A stretch of DNA of 64,000 nt from positions 47,511 to 111,510 of the forward strand of contig RXJQ01000004.1 in NCBI GenBank assembly GCA_003963115.1, in the 5' to 3' direction. Under the pieces are notes generated by a model. It saw nothing but the letters and a program-made list of their open reading frames with translations, ran no database searches and was not told the origin of the DNA. Made by a program: the position numbers and the translations under genes. This document shows, one piece after another, positions 36,824 through 45,335 of this stretch. Each line of letters opens with the position of its first letter. The stretch's first letter is position 1. This stretch comes from Burkholderiales bacterium. Lineage in GTDB: Bacteria; Pseudomonadota; Gammaproteobacteria; Burkholderiales; Burkholderiaceae_C.

Positions 36824-38740
36824 TCAGATCCTTCTGCGGCCACTGCTCAGGCGGTGCAGCACGGTCACCAGCGCGTCGACGTCGGCGCAGTTGTTGTAGA
36901 AGGCCAGCGAAGGGCGCACAGTGGCCTCCAGCCCGAAGCGACGCAGGATGGGCTGGGCACAATGGTGACCGGAGCGCACAGCAATGCCTTCCTTGTTCAA
37001 GGCGGAGCCCACCTCTTCGGTCTTGAACCCAGCCAGCGTGAACGACAGCACAGCGGCCTTGTCGGGCGCTGTACCGATCAGGCACAAGCCAGGCACGTCC
37101 TTGAGCAGGCGCGTTGCATACAGCAGCAACTGGTGCTCGTAGGCCCCGATGTTGTCGATGCCGAACCGGTTGACGTAGTCGATCGCGGCACCCAGGCCCA
37201 CGGCATCGGCGATGTTGCCTGTACCAGCCTCAAAGCGCCCGGGAGCGTCATGGTACTCGGTGTGCTCGAAGGTGACGTCACGGATCATGTTGCCGCCGCC
37301 CTGCCAAGGCGGGGTTTCATTGAGCAGCGCCTCCTTGCCGTAGAGCACGCCAATGCCCGTCGGTCCGAACACCTTGTGCCCGGAGAACACGAACCAGTCG
37401 CAGTCCAGATCGATCACATCGGCCCGCATGTGCGACACCGATTGCGCGCCGTCCACCAGCACTTTGGCGCCCACGCTGTGGGCCATGGCCACCATCTGCT
37501 TGGCCGGGGTGATGGTGCCCAGGGCATTGGACACCTGGGTGAAAGACACGATCTTGGTACGCGGGCTCAGCAGCTTGGCGTATTCGTCCAGCAAAACCTG
37601 GCCGTCGTCATCCACCGGAATGACGCGCAGCTTGGCACCGGTCTGCGCGCACAGTTGCTGCCACGGCACGATGTTGGCGTGGTGCTCCAGCCAACTGAGG
37701 ATGATCTCGTCACCTTCACGCAACTGGTTGCGCCCCCAGCTCTGTGCCACGAGGTTGATGGCCTCGGTGGTGCCTCGCACGAACACGATCTCGTTGACCG
37801 AGCGCGCATTCAGGAAGCCACGCACCTTCTCGCGTGCCGCCTCATAGGCGTCCGTGGCGCGCGCGGCCAGTTCGTGCGCGGCCCGGTGGATGTTCGAGTT
37901 CTCGTGCTCATAGAAGTACGAGATGCGCTCGATCACGCTCAGTGGCTTTTGTGTCGTGGCAGCGTTGTCCAGCCAGATCAAGGGGCGGCCGTTCACCCGC
38001 TCACGCAGGATGGGGAAGTCGCGCCGGACCAGGTCCACATCAAATGGCGGCTTGAAGCTGGAAGGCAGCGGCTGCGCCGATTGATGTGGCAGCCCGGGTG
38101 TTTGCAAGCCGGCGCGATGCGATGCGATGTGATCAAAGAAGTAGTAGCTTGGCGACGCTGTCGACAAGGCTTGCCCCATTCCTCCACCACTGGACAATCC
38201 AGGCGCAGGCGAGCGCAAGGCGAGCAGGTCTGCCAGTTCCGTGTCGCTGGGCAGCCCCCAGTCCAGCGGGTTGAGCGTCAGCGCAGGTTGCAGGCCCGAT
38301 GTGGGGCCGGCAGGGTTGCCATCCAAGGGCAGATCTCCCGTGAACGACGTGGGCACCACAGGCGCCTGGCTATGAGGGCGAAAGTCGCTGGGCGCCGTGC
38401 TGGCCACATTGGGCAGGCCTCCGACCGGCACGGAAGAGGGCACCTCACCGGGCAAGTCCGACGCGTTCACTTGTGGCACCACGCTGGCCGGGATGCGCGC
38501 ATCCGGCGTGGCACTGGGCTGCGAACCAATCACGTTGGAGACCGCGAAGGGGTGCTGCGAGCCCTGAGGCGAACCCAGGTGCGACAAGCCAGGTGGCAGG
38601 CCTGCGCCCAGGCTCTGTGGCGTGGTGATCGAGCCCGGCAGCGCGCTGAAGAACTGGTTGGCCAGTTGCGTCAGCGCGGCCACGTCAGGCACACCAGGTA
38701 TGCCCGGCGTGTCCAGGAAGGAGAGATCATTGGTAGACAT
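36824..38740 (-). CDS. Family 2A encapsulin cargo: cysteine desulfurase with disordered extension
   Basis: This 638-aa protein is a SufS-type PLP cysteine desulfurase (residues ~232-638) with a ~230-residue Pro/Gly/Ser/Leu-rich N-terminal extension. The catalytic domain has LDNAATTQKP, LEHHANIVPW, the PLP lysine K456 in SGHKVFGPTG and the persulfide Cys C594 in SGHHCAQPILRR. The extension begins LSFLDTPGIPGVPDVAAL and holds short hydrophobic blocks between disordered stretches, as in the cargo-loading domains of this family. It releases alanine from L-cysteine and passes sulfane sulfur inside the shell. The start lies 14 nt inside the shell gene, so translation is coupled. Published Family 2A systems store elemental sulfur in this way. 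Confidence 0.93.
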   Translation of the reverse strand: MSTNDLSFLDTPGIPGVPDVAALTQLANQFFSALPGSITTPQSLGAGLPPGLSHLGSPQGSQHPFAVSNVIGSQPSATPDARIPASVVPQVNASDLPGEVPSSVPVGGLPNVASTAPSDFRPHSQAPVVPTSFTGDLPLDGNPAGPTSGLQPALTLNPLDWGLPSDTELADLLALRSPAPGLSSGGGMGQALSTASPSYYFFDHIASHRAGLQTPGLPHQSAQPLPSSFKPPFDVDLVRRDFPILRERVNGRPLIWLDNAATTQKPLSVIERISYFYEHENSNIHRAAHELAARATDAYEAAREKVRGFLNARSVNEIVFVRGTTEAINLVAQSWGRNQLREGDEIILSWLEHHANIVPWQQLCAQTGAKLRVIPVDDDGQVLLDEYAKLLSPRTKIVSFTQVSNALGTITPAKQMVAMAHSVGAKVLVDGAQSVSHMRADVIDLDCDWFVFSGHKVFGPTGIGVLYGKEALLNETPPWQGGGNMIRDVTFEHTEYHDAPGRFEAGTGNIADAVGLGAAIDYVNRFGIDNIGAYEHQLLLYATRLLKDVPGLCLIGTAPDKAAVLSFTLAGFKTEEVGSALNKEGIAVRSGHHCAQPILRRFGLEATVRPSLAFYNNCADVDALVTVLHRLSSGRRRI

Positions 38741-39644
38741 GGTACTTGTTGACTTCCACGTCTTCGAGCACGGCAATGGCGTCGTCTGTCAGCACAGCCA
38801 GCGAGCAGTACAGCGACACGAGGTAGGAGGCGATGGCCTTGTGGTTGATGCCCATGAAGCGCACGGCCAGGCCCGGGCTTTGTTGGCCAGGCAGATCGGG
38901 CTGGTACAGGCCGACCACACCCTGGCGACTCTCGCCCGTGCGGATCAGCAGGATCTTGGTCTTGTTGTCCTCGATGCCGATCTTGTCGCAAGGGATCAGG
39001 GGGATGCCGCGCCAGGTGATGAACTGCGAGCCGAACAGCGAGACCGTGGGCGGCGGCACGCCACGGCGTGTGCACTCGCGACCAAAGGCCGCGATGGACA
39101 GCGGGTGCGCCAGGAAGAAGCCGGGTTCCTTCCACACCTTGGTCAGCAACTCGTCCAGGTCATCGGGCGTGGGGGCGCCAGTGCGCGTCTTGATGCGCTG
39201 CTGGGGCGCGATGTTGTTGAGCAGGCCGTATTCCTTGTTGTTGATCAGCTCGCTTTCCTGACGTTCCTTGATGGTCTCGATGGTCAGGCGCAGCTGTTCG
39301 GCAATCTGGTTGTAGGGCTTGCTGTACAGGTCGGACACGCGGGTGTGCACGTCCAGCACCGTGTTCACGGCCGAGAGCAGGTACTCGCGCGGGTTCTCGA
39401 TGTAGTCCACGAAAGTCTGTGGCAGTTCGCGTTCATCGCGGCCGGAGCAGTCCACCGTCACGCTGGAAGCATCCTTGACTTTGTTGACGCGGTAGATACC
39501 GGCCTCGACGGGGACCCAGTGCAGCAAGTGGGTGAGCCAGCGCGGTGTGATCGTGCCCATCTGAGGCACGGTGCGGGTGGCGATCGCCAGTTGCCGCGCG
39601 GCAATGTCGCCAAGGGCGGTGCTGTTTTCGTGGTTGTTGGCCAT
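38727..39644 (-). CDS. srpI: Family 2A encapsulin shell protein (SrpI type)
   Basis: The 305-aa shell protein has the HK97 phage-coat fold. Recognisable stretches include TRTVPQMGTITPRWLTHLLHW, ENPREYLLSAVNTVLDVHTR, KERQESELINNKEYGLLN, HPLSIAAFGRECTRRGV and LDVAVLEDVEVNKYHVYQ-like end (here AIAVLEDVEVNKYHV). No signal peptide is present, so it assembles in the cytoplasm, probably into a 60-subunit capsule. There is no cyclic-nucleotide-binding insert, which separates Family 2A from 2B. GGAG precedes the ATG at 39644. Gene order from the promoter is serine acetyltransferase, shell, desulfurase, the order expected for this system. Confidence 0.95.
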   Translation of the reverse strand: MANNHENSTALGDIAARQLAIATRTVPQMGTITPRWLTHLLHWVPVEAGIYRVNKVKDASSVTVDCSGRDERELPQTFVDYIENPREYLLSAVNTVLDVHTRVSDLYSKPYNQIAEQLRLTIETIKERQESELINNKEYGLLNNIAPQQRIKTRTGAPTPDDLDELLTKVWKEPGFFLAHPLSIAAFGRECTRRGVPPPTVSLFGSQFITWRGIPLIPCDKIGIEDNKTKILLIRTGESRQGVVGLYQPDLPGQQSPGLAVRFMGINHKAIASYLVSLYCSLAVLTDDAIAVLEDVEVNKYHVYQ

Positions 39645-39694
39645 GCCGTTTTCTCCGTTGGATCCAGGGGTTCAAAAAAGGAAGGAAATGGGGT

Positions 39695-40621
39695 TCAGGT
39701 ATTGCGGTTGAGGGCCTGGCTGACATTGCTGCCAGGCGGGACGCTGTTCGTGAGCCAGACGTTGCCGCCGATGGTCGAGCCTTGCCCGACCGTGATGCGC
39801 CCGAGCACGGTGGCGCCGGCATAGATCACCACATCGTCTTCCACGATGGGGTGGCGCGCATGACCCTTGAGCAGGTGCCCGGCCTCGTCTGCTGGGAAGC
39901 GCTTGGCACCCAATGTCACGGCCTGGTAGAGCCGCACGCGCTGGCCGATCACCGTGGTCTCGCCGATGACCACGCCCGTGCCGTGATCAATGAAGAAGGC
40001 CGGGCCGATCTCGGCGCCAGGGTGGATGTCGATGCCGGTGCGCGAATGGCCGATGTCGGCGATCAAGCGGGCCAGCAGCGGCGACCCCAGCTTGTGGAGT
40101 GCGTGGGCCAGCCGGTAATGGATGATGGCCGTCATGCCCGGGTAGCACAGCAGGATCTCGGAGGCGCTGGTAGCCGCCGGGTCGCCCTGGTAGGCCGCTT
40201 GCAGATCGCTGACCAGGAGGGCGCGGATGTCGGGCAGTGCTGTGGCAAAGGTGCGCGTGATGTGTTGGGCCTTGTCCAGCAGCCCCGCATCGCCAGATGG
40301 TGGCTGATCAGGCAGGTCGCTGGCATAGAACAGGCCGCGGCGAACTTGCTCGGCCAACAGCCCCAAGGTGTGGCTGAGCGTGTGGCCGACGTAGTAGTCG
40401 ATGCTGTCGTCGTTAAGGTCGGGGCGGCCGTAGTGGGTCGGGAACAAGGCTGCAGAAAGGCCTTGCACGATCTCGACGAGTGCCTCGCGCGAGGGCAGTT
40501 CGCGAACACGGCCTTTGTGCCGGATGTTGTGCGCATGTTCCCTCGAATGGCGCAGGGCCTTGACGATGTCATGGAGCGGCCATTCGACGGCGCCGGAATC
40601 AGGGTGTGGGGCGGACTGCAT
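39695..40621 (-). CDS. epsC: serine O-acetyltransferase (EpsC/CysE type)
   Basis: The enzyme (308 aa) acetylates L-serine with acetyl-CoA, giving the carbon acceptor for cysteine synthesis. The left-handed beta-helix is visible from GHSRTGIDIHPGAEIGPAFF through DHGTGVVIGETTVIG to AGATVLGRITVGQGSTIGGN, and the N-terminal helical domain is the longer EpsC form. The C-terminus ends NVSQALNRNT and lacks a terminal Ile, so it may not bind cysteine synthase in the usual way. It is the first gene of the encapsulin operon, 50 nt before the shell gene. Its presence links new cysteine synthesis to the desulfurase inside the shell. Confidence 0.94.
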   Translation of the reverse strand: MQSAPHPDSGAVEWPLHDIVKALRHSREHAHNIRHKGRVRELPSREALVEIVQGLSAALFPTHYGRPDLNDDSIDYYVGHTLSHTLGLLAEQVRRGLFYASDLPDQPPSGDAGLLDKAQHITRTFATALPDIRALLVSDLQAAYQGDPAATSASEILLCYPGMTAIIHYRLAHALHKLGSPLLARLIADIGHSRTGIDIHPGAEIGPAFFIDHGTGVVIGETTVIGQRVRLYQAVTLGAKRFPADEAGHLLKGHARHPIVEDDVVIYAGATVLGRITVGQGSTIGGNVWLTNSVPPGSNVSQALNRNT

Positions 40622-40978
40622 GGAAGTGTCACTGTGTCGAAAAGAGATCGCCCAATTTGCCGCTAAAGCAGATATCGCCCAACTGACCAGATCGAGTTTG
40701 CTCAGTCGTTATGTGTTTACTGCATTTCTATATGTGCTCAATTTATGAGGAAGACCGGCTGCCGTGGGGAACGGCACCTGGCTCTGCTAGGGAATGGGTG
40801 ACGAAACGGATGAATCCGACGCGGTATTGGTGTGTCTGTCGGCGGCCTGCCAACGCCGGTATGGGGCTCGTCTGGAACGCCTTGTTCATTTTTTGAATAA
40901 GTACCTGAGAAATCTGTACTTCTTCGCGCAAGGCTGCGTCCGTAGTATTCGGTTCCTGCTGTGTTCAAGGCCCTTGTC
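40622..40978. promoter_or_regulatory. divergent control region between the encapsulin operon and sbp-cysTWA
   Basis: This ~360-nt gap has no supported gene. It must hold the promoters of both the encapsulin operon (minus) and the sulfate transporter (plus). The plus-strand site at 40897-40948 is recognisable. For the minus strand, ATAAC (40709-40705) has a fair 5-21-19 layout ending near TTTAGCG (40664-40658), too weak to call. The stretch 40690-40745 is AT-rich. Confidence 0.5.
40897..40948 (+). promoter_or_regulatory. sulfur-responsive promoter of sbp-cysTWA
   Basis: ATAAG (40897-40901), 21 nt ending ACTTC, exactly 19 nt, then GTAGTAT (40942-40948) with TAGTAT as -10. The layout equals that of the sbp (3632-3683) and rhodanese (5071-5122) promoters, while the bases between differ. 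The transcription start would fall ~24 nt before the ATG at 40979. Confidence 0.6.
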
Positions 40979-42016
40979 ATGCATTTTTCTTCCAAGCCCC
41001 GCTTCCTTCCCCGTTTTGTGCGCTGCTTGGCCGCTATGGCAGCTGCGGCGTCCGTGGCAGCGCCAGCTTGGGCCGACACCACCCTGCTCAACGTGAGCTA
41101 TGACGTCACGCGTGAGTTCTACAAGGACTACAACGCGGCCTTCACCCGTTACTGGAAGCAGACCACAGGTGAAACAGTCACCGTCAGCCAGTCGCATGGC
41201 GGCTCCAGCAAGCAGGCCCGCAGCGTGATCGAGGGCCTGCCGGCCGACGTCATCACGATGAACCAGGCCAATGACATTGACGTGCTGGCGCAGCAAGGCG
41301 GCCTGGTGCCCGCCGACTGGTCCAAGCGCCTGCCCAACGGCAGCGCACCCACCACCTCGGTAACGGTGATCCTCGTGCGCAAGGGCAACCCCAAGGGCAT
41401 CAAGGACTGGTCTGATCTGGCGCGCCCTGGTGTCTCGGTGGTCATCCCCAATCCCAAGACATCGGGCAACGGTCGCTATTCCTATCTGGCGGCCTGGGGT
41501 TCGGTGATCAAGTCGGGCGGCACAACCAAACAGGCGCGTGAGCTGGTGCAGAAGATCTTTGCCAACGTGCCCGTGTTCGATGGCGGCGGACGTGCAGCGA
41601 CCACCACCTTTGCCCAACGCAATATCGGCGACGCGCTGGCCACATTCGAAAGTGAAGTGCCGCTGATCCAAAGCGAGTTCAGTGGTGATTTCCAGGTCGT
41701 TTACCCCAAGACCACCATCCTGGCCGAGAACCCTGTCAGCGTTGTCGACAAGAACGTCGACAAGAAGGGCAGCCGCAAGCAGGCTGAGGCTTATCTGAAG
41801 TACCTGTGGTCGGACGAAGGCCAGGCGATTGCCGTCAAGCACCACCTGCGCCCACGTTCAGAGAAGCTGCTGGCACAGAACAAGGCCACCTTCATCAGCG
41901 TGCCCACCTTCACCGTGGACGAGGTGTTCGGCGGCTGGAAGAAGGCACAGGCCGAGCATTTCAACGACGGTGGCATCTACGACCAGATCCTGGCCAGTGG
42001 CCGTGCCGGGAAGTAA
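40979..42016 (+). CDS. sbp: periplasmic sulfate-binding protein of the CysTWA importer
   Basis: The protein (345 aa from ATG 40979) has a Sec signal ending at AWA, then [56 protein letters not shown] and VFGGWKKAQAEHFNDGG. These sites match the first copy (2556-3596) throughout, so the two are clear paralogues. A GTG at 40961 is in frame but lacks a ribosome site. It binds sulfate or thiosulfate for the adjacent CysT/CysW/CysA. Confidence 0.93.
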   Translation: MHFSSKPRFLPRFVRCLAAMAAAASVAAPAWADTTLLNVSYDVTREFYKDYNAAFTRYWKQTTGETVTVSQSHGGSSKQARSVIEGLPADVITMNQANDIDVLAQQGGLVPADWSKRLPNGSAPTTSVTVILVRKGNPKGIKDWSDLARPGVSVVIPNPKTSGNGRYSYLAAWGSVIKSGGTTKQARELVQKIFANVPVFDGGGRAATTTFAQRNIGDALATFESEVPLIQSEFSGDFQVVYPKTTILAENPVSVVDKNVDKKGSRKQAEAYLKYLWSDEGQAIAVKHHLRPRSEKLLAQNKATFISVPTFTVDEVFGGWKKAQAEHFNDGGIYDQILASGRAGK

Positions 42017-42028
42017 AGCAGCATCACG

Positions 42029-42871
42029 ATGATTTTCTCCAAGACCTTGCTGAGGCAGCGCAGTGTGCTGCCCGGCTTTGACATGGCCATGGGTCTGACG
42101 CTGACCTACTTGTGCCTGCTCGTGCTGATTCCCCTGGGGGCGGCTTTCCTGCGGACCACGGCATTGACCTGGCCTGCTTTCGTAGCGGTGGTGACTTCTC
42201 CTCGTGTCGTGGCGTCTTATGAATTGACCTTTGGTGCCTCCTTGCTTGCGGCCATCGTCAACGCGGTGTTCGGCTTGTTGGTGGCCTGGGTGCTGGTGCG
42301 CTATGACTTCTTTGGGCGCCGCCTCGTTGACGCCTTGGTCGATCTGCCGTTTGCGCTGCCAACGGCTGTCGCGGGCATCACCTTGACGGGCCTGTATGCG
42401 TCCAACGGCTGGATCGGGCGGTATCTGGAGCCGCTGGGGCTGAAGGTGGCGTTCACGCCGGTGGGCGTGTTCGTGGCCATGACCTTCATAGGCTTGCCTT
42501 TCGTTGTGCGCACGGTGCAGCCCATCTTGGAAGACATGGCTTCGGAATTGGAAGAGGCGGCTGCGACGCTGGGTGCCAGCCGACTGCAGACCTTCACCAG
42601 GGTGATCCTGCCGATCTTGTCGCCTGCCTTGTTGACGGGTTTTGCGCTGGCCTTTGCGCGGGCCCTGGGCGAATACGGCTCCATCATTTTCATCGCGGGC
42701 AACATGCCCATGGTGTCCGAGATCACGCCGCTGCTGATCATCACCAAGCTGGAGCAGTACGACTACGCTGGCGCCACGGCCATCGCCGTGGTGATGCTGG
42801 TGATGTCCTTCGTGCTGCTGCTCGCCATCAATGCATTGCAGGCCTGGGCGCGCAAGCGCCAGGGCAAATGA
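42029..42871 (+). CDS. cysT: sulfate ABC permease CysT
   Basis: The 280-aa permease opens VLPGFDMAMGLTLTYLCLLVL and has six helices. The EAA motif is EEAAATLGASRLQTFTRVILPI. It pairs with CysW to form the sulfate/thiosulfate channel. It lies 12 nt from both neighbours. Confidence 0.95.
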   Translation: MIFSKTLLRQRSVLPGFDMAMGLTLTYLCLLVLIPLGAAFLRTTALTWPAFVAVVTSPRVVASYELTFGASLLAAIVNAVFGLLVAWVLVRYDFFGRRLVDALVDLPFALPTAVAGITLTGLYASNGWIGRYLEPLGLKVAFTPVGVFVAMTFIGLPFVVRTVQPILEDMASELEEAAATLGASRLQTFTRVILPILSPALLTGFALAFARALGEYGSIIFIAGNMPMVSEITPLLIITKLEQYDYAGATAIAVVMLVMSFVLLLAINALQAWARKRQGK

Positions 42872-42883
42872 GGTCGACCCATC

Positions 42884-43777
42884 ATGAGTACAACAGCTGC
42901 TGCGCTTTCGGTTGCGCCTTCTGATATCCGCAGTGCGACCAAGGAGCCGCCATGGGTGCGCTGGCTGCTGACGTCGGTGGCGCTGATCTTCCTGTCATTC
43001 TTCCTGTTCTTGCCGCTGGTGTCGGTCTTTTTTGAGGCCTTCAAGAAGGGGGTGGATGTCTATTTCGCCGCCATCACCGAGCCCGATGCGATCTCGGCGG
43101 TCAAGCTGACACTGGTGGCTGCGGTCATTGCCGTGCCTTTGAACCTGGTGTTCGGCGTGGCGGCGGCCTGGGCCATTGCCAAGTTCGACTTCCGCGGCAA
43201 GAGCATCCTGCTGACTTTGATCGACCTGCCGTTTTCGGTGTCGCCCGTGATCGCGGGCCTCATCTATGTGTTGGTGTTCGGCCTGCAAGGCTGGTTCGGT
43301 GAATGGCTGAGCGCGCATGACCTCAAGGTGATCTTCGCGGTGCCGGGCATCGTGCTGGCCACCATCTTCGTGACCTTTCCATTCGTGGCGCGCGAGCTGA
43401 TCCCTTTGATGCAGGCGCAAGGGCAAGAGCAGGAAGAGGCCGCGCGCGTGTTGGGCGCGTCGGGCTTTCAAACCTTCTGGAAGGTGACACTGCCCAATGT
43501 GAAGTGGGCGCTGCTGTATGGCGTGATCCTGTGCAATGCCCGCGCGATGGGCGAGTTCGGTGCGGTGTCGGTGGTGTCGGGCCATATCCGTGGTCAGACC
43601 AACACCTTGCCCCTGCACATCGAAATCCTGTACAACGAATACCAGATGGCTGCGGCCTTTGCGGTGGCGTCCCTGCTGGCCAGCCTGGCGCTGGTCACCC
43701 TGGTGCTGAAATACACTGTCGAACGGCAGGTGCAGCGTGAGCTTGCCCAGGCCAAGGATGCTGGAGCTTCCCAATGA
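42884..43777 (+). CDS. cysW: sulfate ABC permease CysW
   Basis: The 297-aa permease has six helices, [21 protein letters not shown] and the EAA loop [22 protein letters not shown]. It ends in a charged tail ([17 protein letters not shown]). Its stop overlaps the cysA start (ATGA). Confidence 0.95.
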   Translation: MSTTAAALSVAPSDIRSATKEPPWVRWLLTSVALIFLSFFLFLPLVSVFFEAFKKGVDVYFAAITEPDAISAVKLTLVAAVIAVPLNLVFGVAAAWAIAKFDFRGKSILLTLIDLPFSVSPVIAGLIYVLVFGLQGWFGEWLSAHDLKVIFAVPGIVLATIFVTFPFVARELIPLMQAQGQEQEEAARVLGASGFQTFWKVTLPNVKWALLYGVILCNARAMGEFGAVSVVSGHIRGQTNTLPLHIEILYNEYQMAAAFAVASLLASLALVTLVLKYTVERQVQRELAQAKDAGASQ

Positions 43778-44877
43778 GCATTGAAGTCAAGAACCTCGTC
43801 AAGCGCTTCGGGTCGGTCACCGTGTGTGACAACCTGAACCTCAACATCCCTTCTGGTGAACTGGTGGCCTTGCTGGGCCCCTCGGGTTCGGGCAAGACCT
43901 CCTTGCTGCGCATCATTGCCGGGCTGGAAACGCCCGATAGCGGCTCGGTGCTGTTCAATGGCGAAGATGCGACCAATGTGGCCGTGCGTGACCGCCAGGT
44001 GGGCTTCGTGTTCCAGCATTACGCCTTGTTCGGCCACATGACGATCTTCGAGAACGTGGCCTTTGGCTTGCGCGTGCGGCCCAAGGACTCGCGGCCGTCC
44101 GAGTCGGCCATCAAGGCCAAGGTGACGGAGTTGCTCAAGCTGGTGCAGCTCGACTGGATTGCCGACCGTTATCCGCATCAATTGTCGGGTGGGCAACGCC
44201 AGCGTATCGCGCTGGCCCGTGCGCTGGCCGTGGAGCCCAAGGTGCTGCTGCTGGACGAGCCCTTTGGTGCGCTCGATGCCAAGGTGCGCAAGGAACTGCG
44301 CCGCTGGCTGCGCCGCCTGCATGACGAGATGCACATCACCAGTGTGTTCGTGACCCACGACCAGGAAGAGGCCATGGAGGTGGCGGACCGCATCGTGGTG
44401 ATGAACCAGGGCCGCATCGAGCAGGAGGGCACGCCCGACCAGGTGTATGACCACCCGGCCACGCCTTTCGTGCTGCAGTTCCTGGGTGACGTGAACCTGT
44501 TCCATGGCCGTGACCATGCACCGGGGGCGGTGGTGTCGTCACCCGGTGTTTCGGCTGAGGCGGCGGCCGATGCGGTGAGCTATGTGCGCCCGCATGAGAT
44601 CCAGGTGCTGGCCCATGCCGATGAGGGCAGCTTGCCGGTGAGCCTGGTGCATGCCCTGACGGTGGGGCCCAATACACGCCTGGAGTTCAAGCGGCAGGAT
44701 GGCCAAGGCGAAGTGGATGTGGAGCTGACCCGGGCTGAGTACGCGGCATTGCGCGACAGCGGCATCTTGCAGACGGGCTCGGTCGTGCACCTCAAGCCGC
44801 GCCGTATCCGCCGCTTCCGGGCAGTGAGTGGTGGTGGCGCAGAGTTTGTGGAGACCGATCCGGCGTCCATGATCTGA
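43774..44877 (+). CDS. cysA: sulfate ABC ATPase CysA
   Basis: The ATPase (367 aa) has Walker [13 protein letters not shown], signature [15 protein letters not shown], Walker [13 protein letters not shown] and a C-terminal TOBE-like regulatory domain (~235-350, [10 protein letters not shown]). It powers the CysTW channel. It is the last gene of the operon; the next ~100 nt hold a strong AAGGAGGT (44944-44951) with no start codon at usable distance. Confidence 0.95.
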   Translation: MSIEVKNLVKRFGSVTVCDNLNLNIPSGELVALLGPSGSGKTSLLRIIAGLETPDSGSVLFNGEDATNVAVRDRQVGFVFQHYALFGHMTIFENVAFGLRVRPKDSRPSESAIKAKVTELLKLVQLDWIADRYPHQLSGGQRQRIALARALAVEPKVLLLDEPFGALDAKVRKELRRWLRRLHDEMHITSVFVTHDQEEAMEVADRIVVMNQGRIEQEGTPDQVYDHPATPFVLQFLGDVNLFHGRDHAPGAVVSSPGVSAEAAADAVSYVRPHEIQVLAHADEGSLPVSLVHALTVGPNTRLEFKRQDGQGEVDVELTRAEYAALRDSGILQTGSVVHLKPRRIRRFRAVSGGGAEFVETDPASMI

Positions 44878-44976
44878 AAAACGCGACGTATCCGTTTGGT
44901 AAAGCCCAAGCGGATCGTCGCCACACGTGCCGACGCATGCGTTAAGGAGGTATCTCATCACGCCACACGAGGCATC

Positions 44977-45312
44977 ATGAATACCTTGCGCACTGTTTGT
45001 CTGCCGCTGATCGGCGCGGCCCTGCTGGCCACGTCGCTGAGTGGCTGCGTTGTCGTGCCGGCCCAGCCTGTCTATCAAGCCGCACCGGCTGTCGTGACTG
45101 TGCCGCCCCCTGAGCCTCAGGTCGAGTATGTGGGCGTGGCACCTTACCCGGGCTACATCTGGATCAGTGGATTCTGGGCCTGGCAGTTTGGCCGCCATGT
45201 GTGGGTCGGCGGCCATTGGAGTGCACCTCGCCCAGGTTATCGCTGGGTGCCTCACGCCTGGGAGCGTGAGGGCGGGGGCTGGCGCCTGCACGAGGGGCAC
45301 TGGGCGCGCTGA
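44977..45312 (+). CDS. small Trp-rich outer-membrane lipoprotein (YXWXP repeat type)
   Basis: The 111-aa protein has a lipoprotein signal (LLATSLSGC, Cys ~23) and aromatic repeats: GYIWISGFWAWQFGRHVWVGGHW, split here as VWVGGHWSAPRPGYRWVPHAW and GWRLHEGHW. Such short Trp/Gly/His-rich proteins are common in Burkholderiales and have no known function. GAGG precedes ATG 44977; an earlier in-frame start lacks a signal peptide. It converges on the DUF5666 gene. Confidence 0.8.
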   Translation: MNTLRTVCLPLIGAALLATSLSGCVVVPAQPVYQAAPAVVTVPPPEPQVEYVGVAPYPGYIWISGFWAWQFGRHVWVGGHWSAPRPGYRWVPHAWEREGGGWRLHEGHWAR

Positions 45313-45335
45313 CCCCCTGGCCCCTCGCGTCGTCG

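Noticed and set aside
36854..38752. Open frame of 632 codons on the plus strand, antisense to the cysteine desulfurase
   Set aside because: It is a GC-bias shadow: low-complexity His/Arg/Gln-rich translation, no family motif, and the opposite strand encodes a clear PLP enzyme.
40658..40709. Fifth-class copy of the sulfur promoter for the encapsulin operon (minus strand)
   Set aside because: The spacing fits ATAAC-21-19, but the 21-nt block does not end TTC and the -10 would be TTTAGCG; too weak to list as a site.
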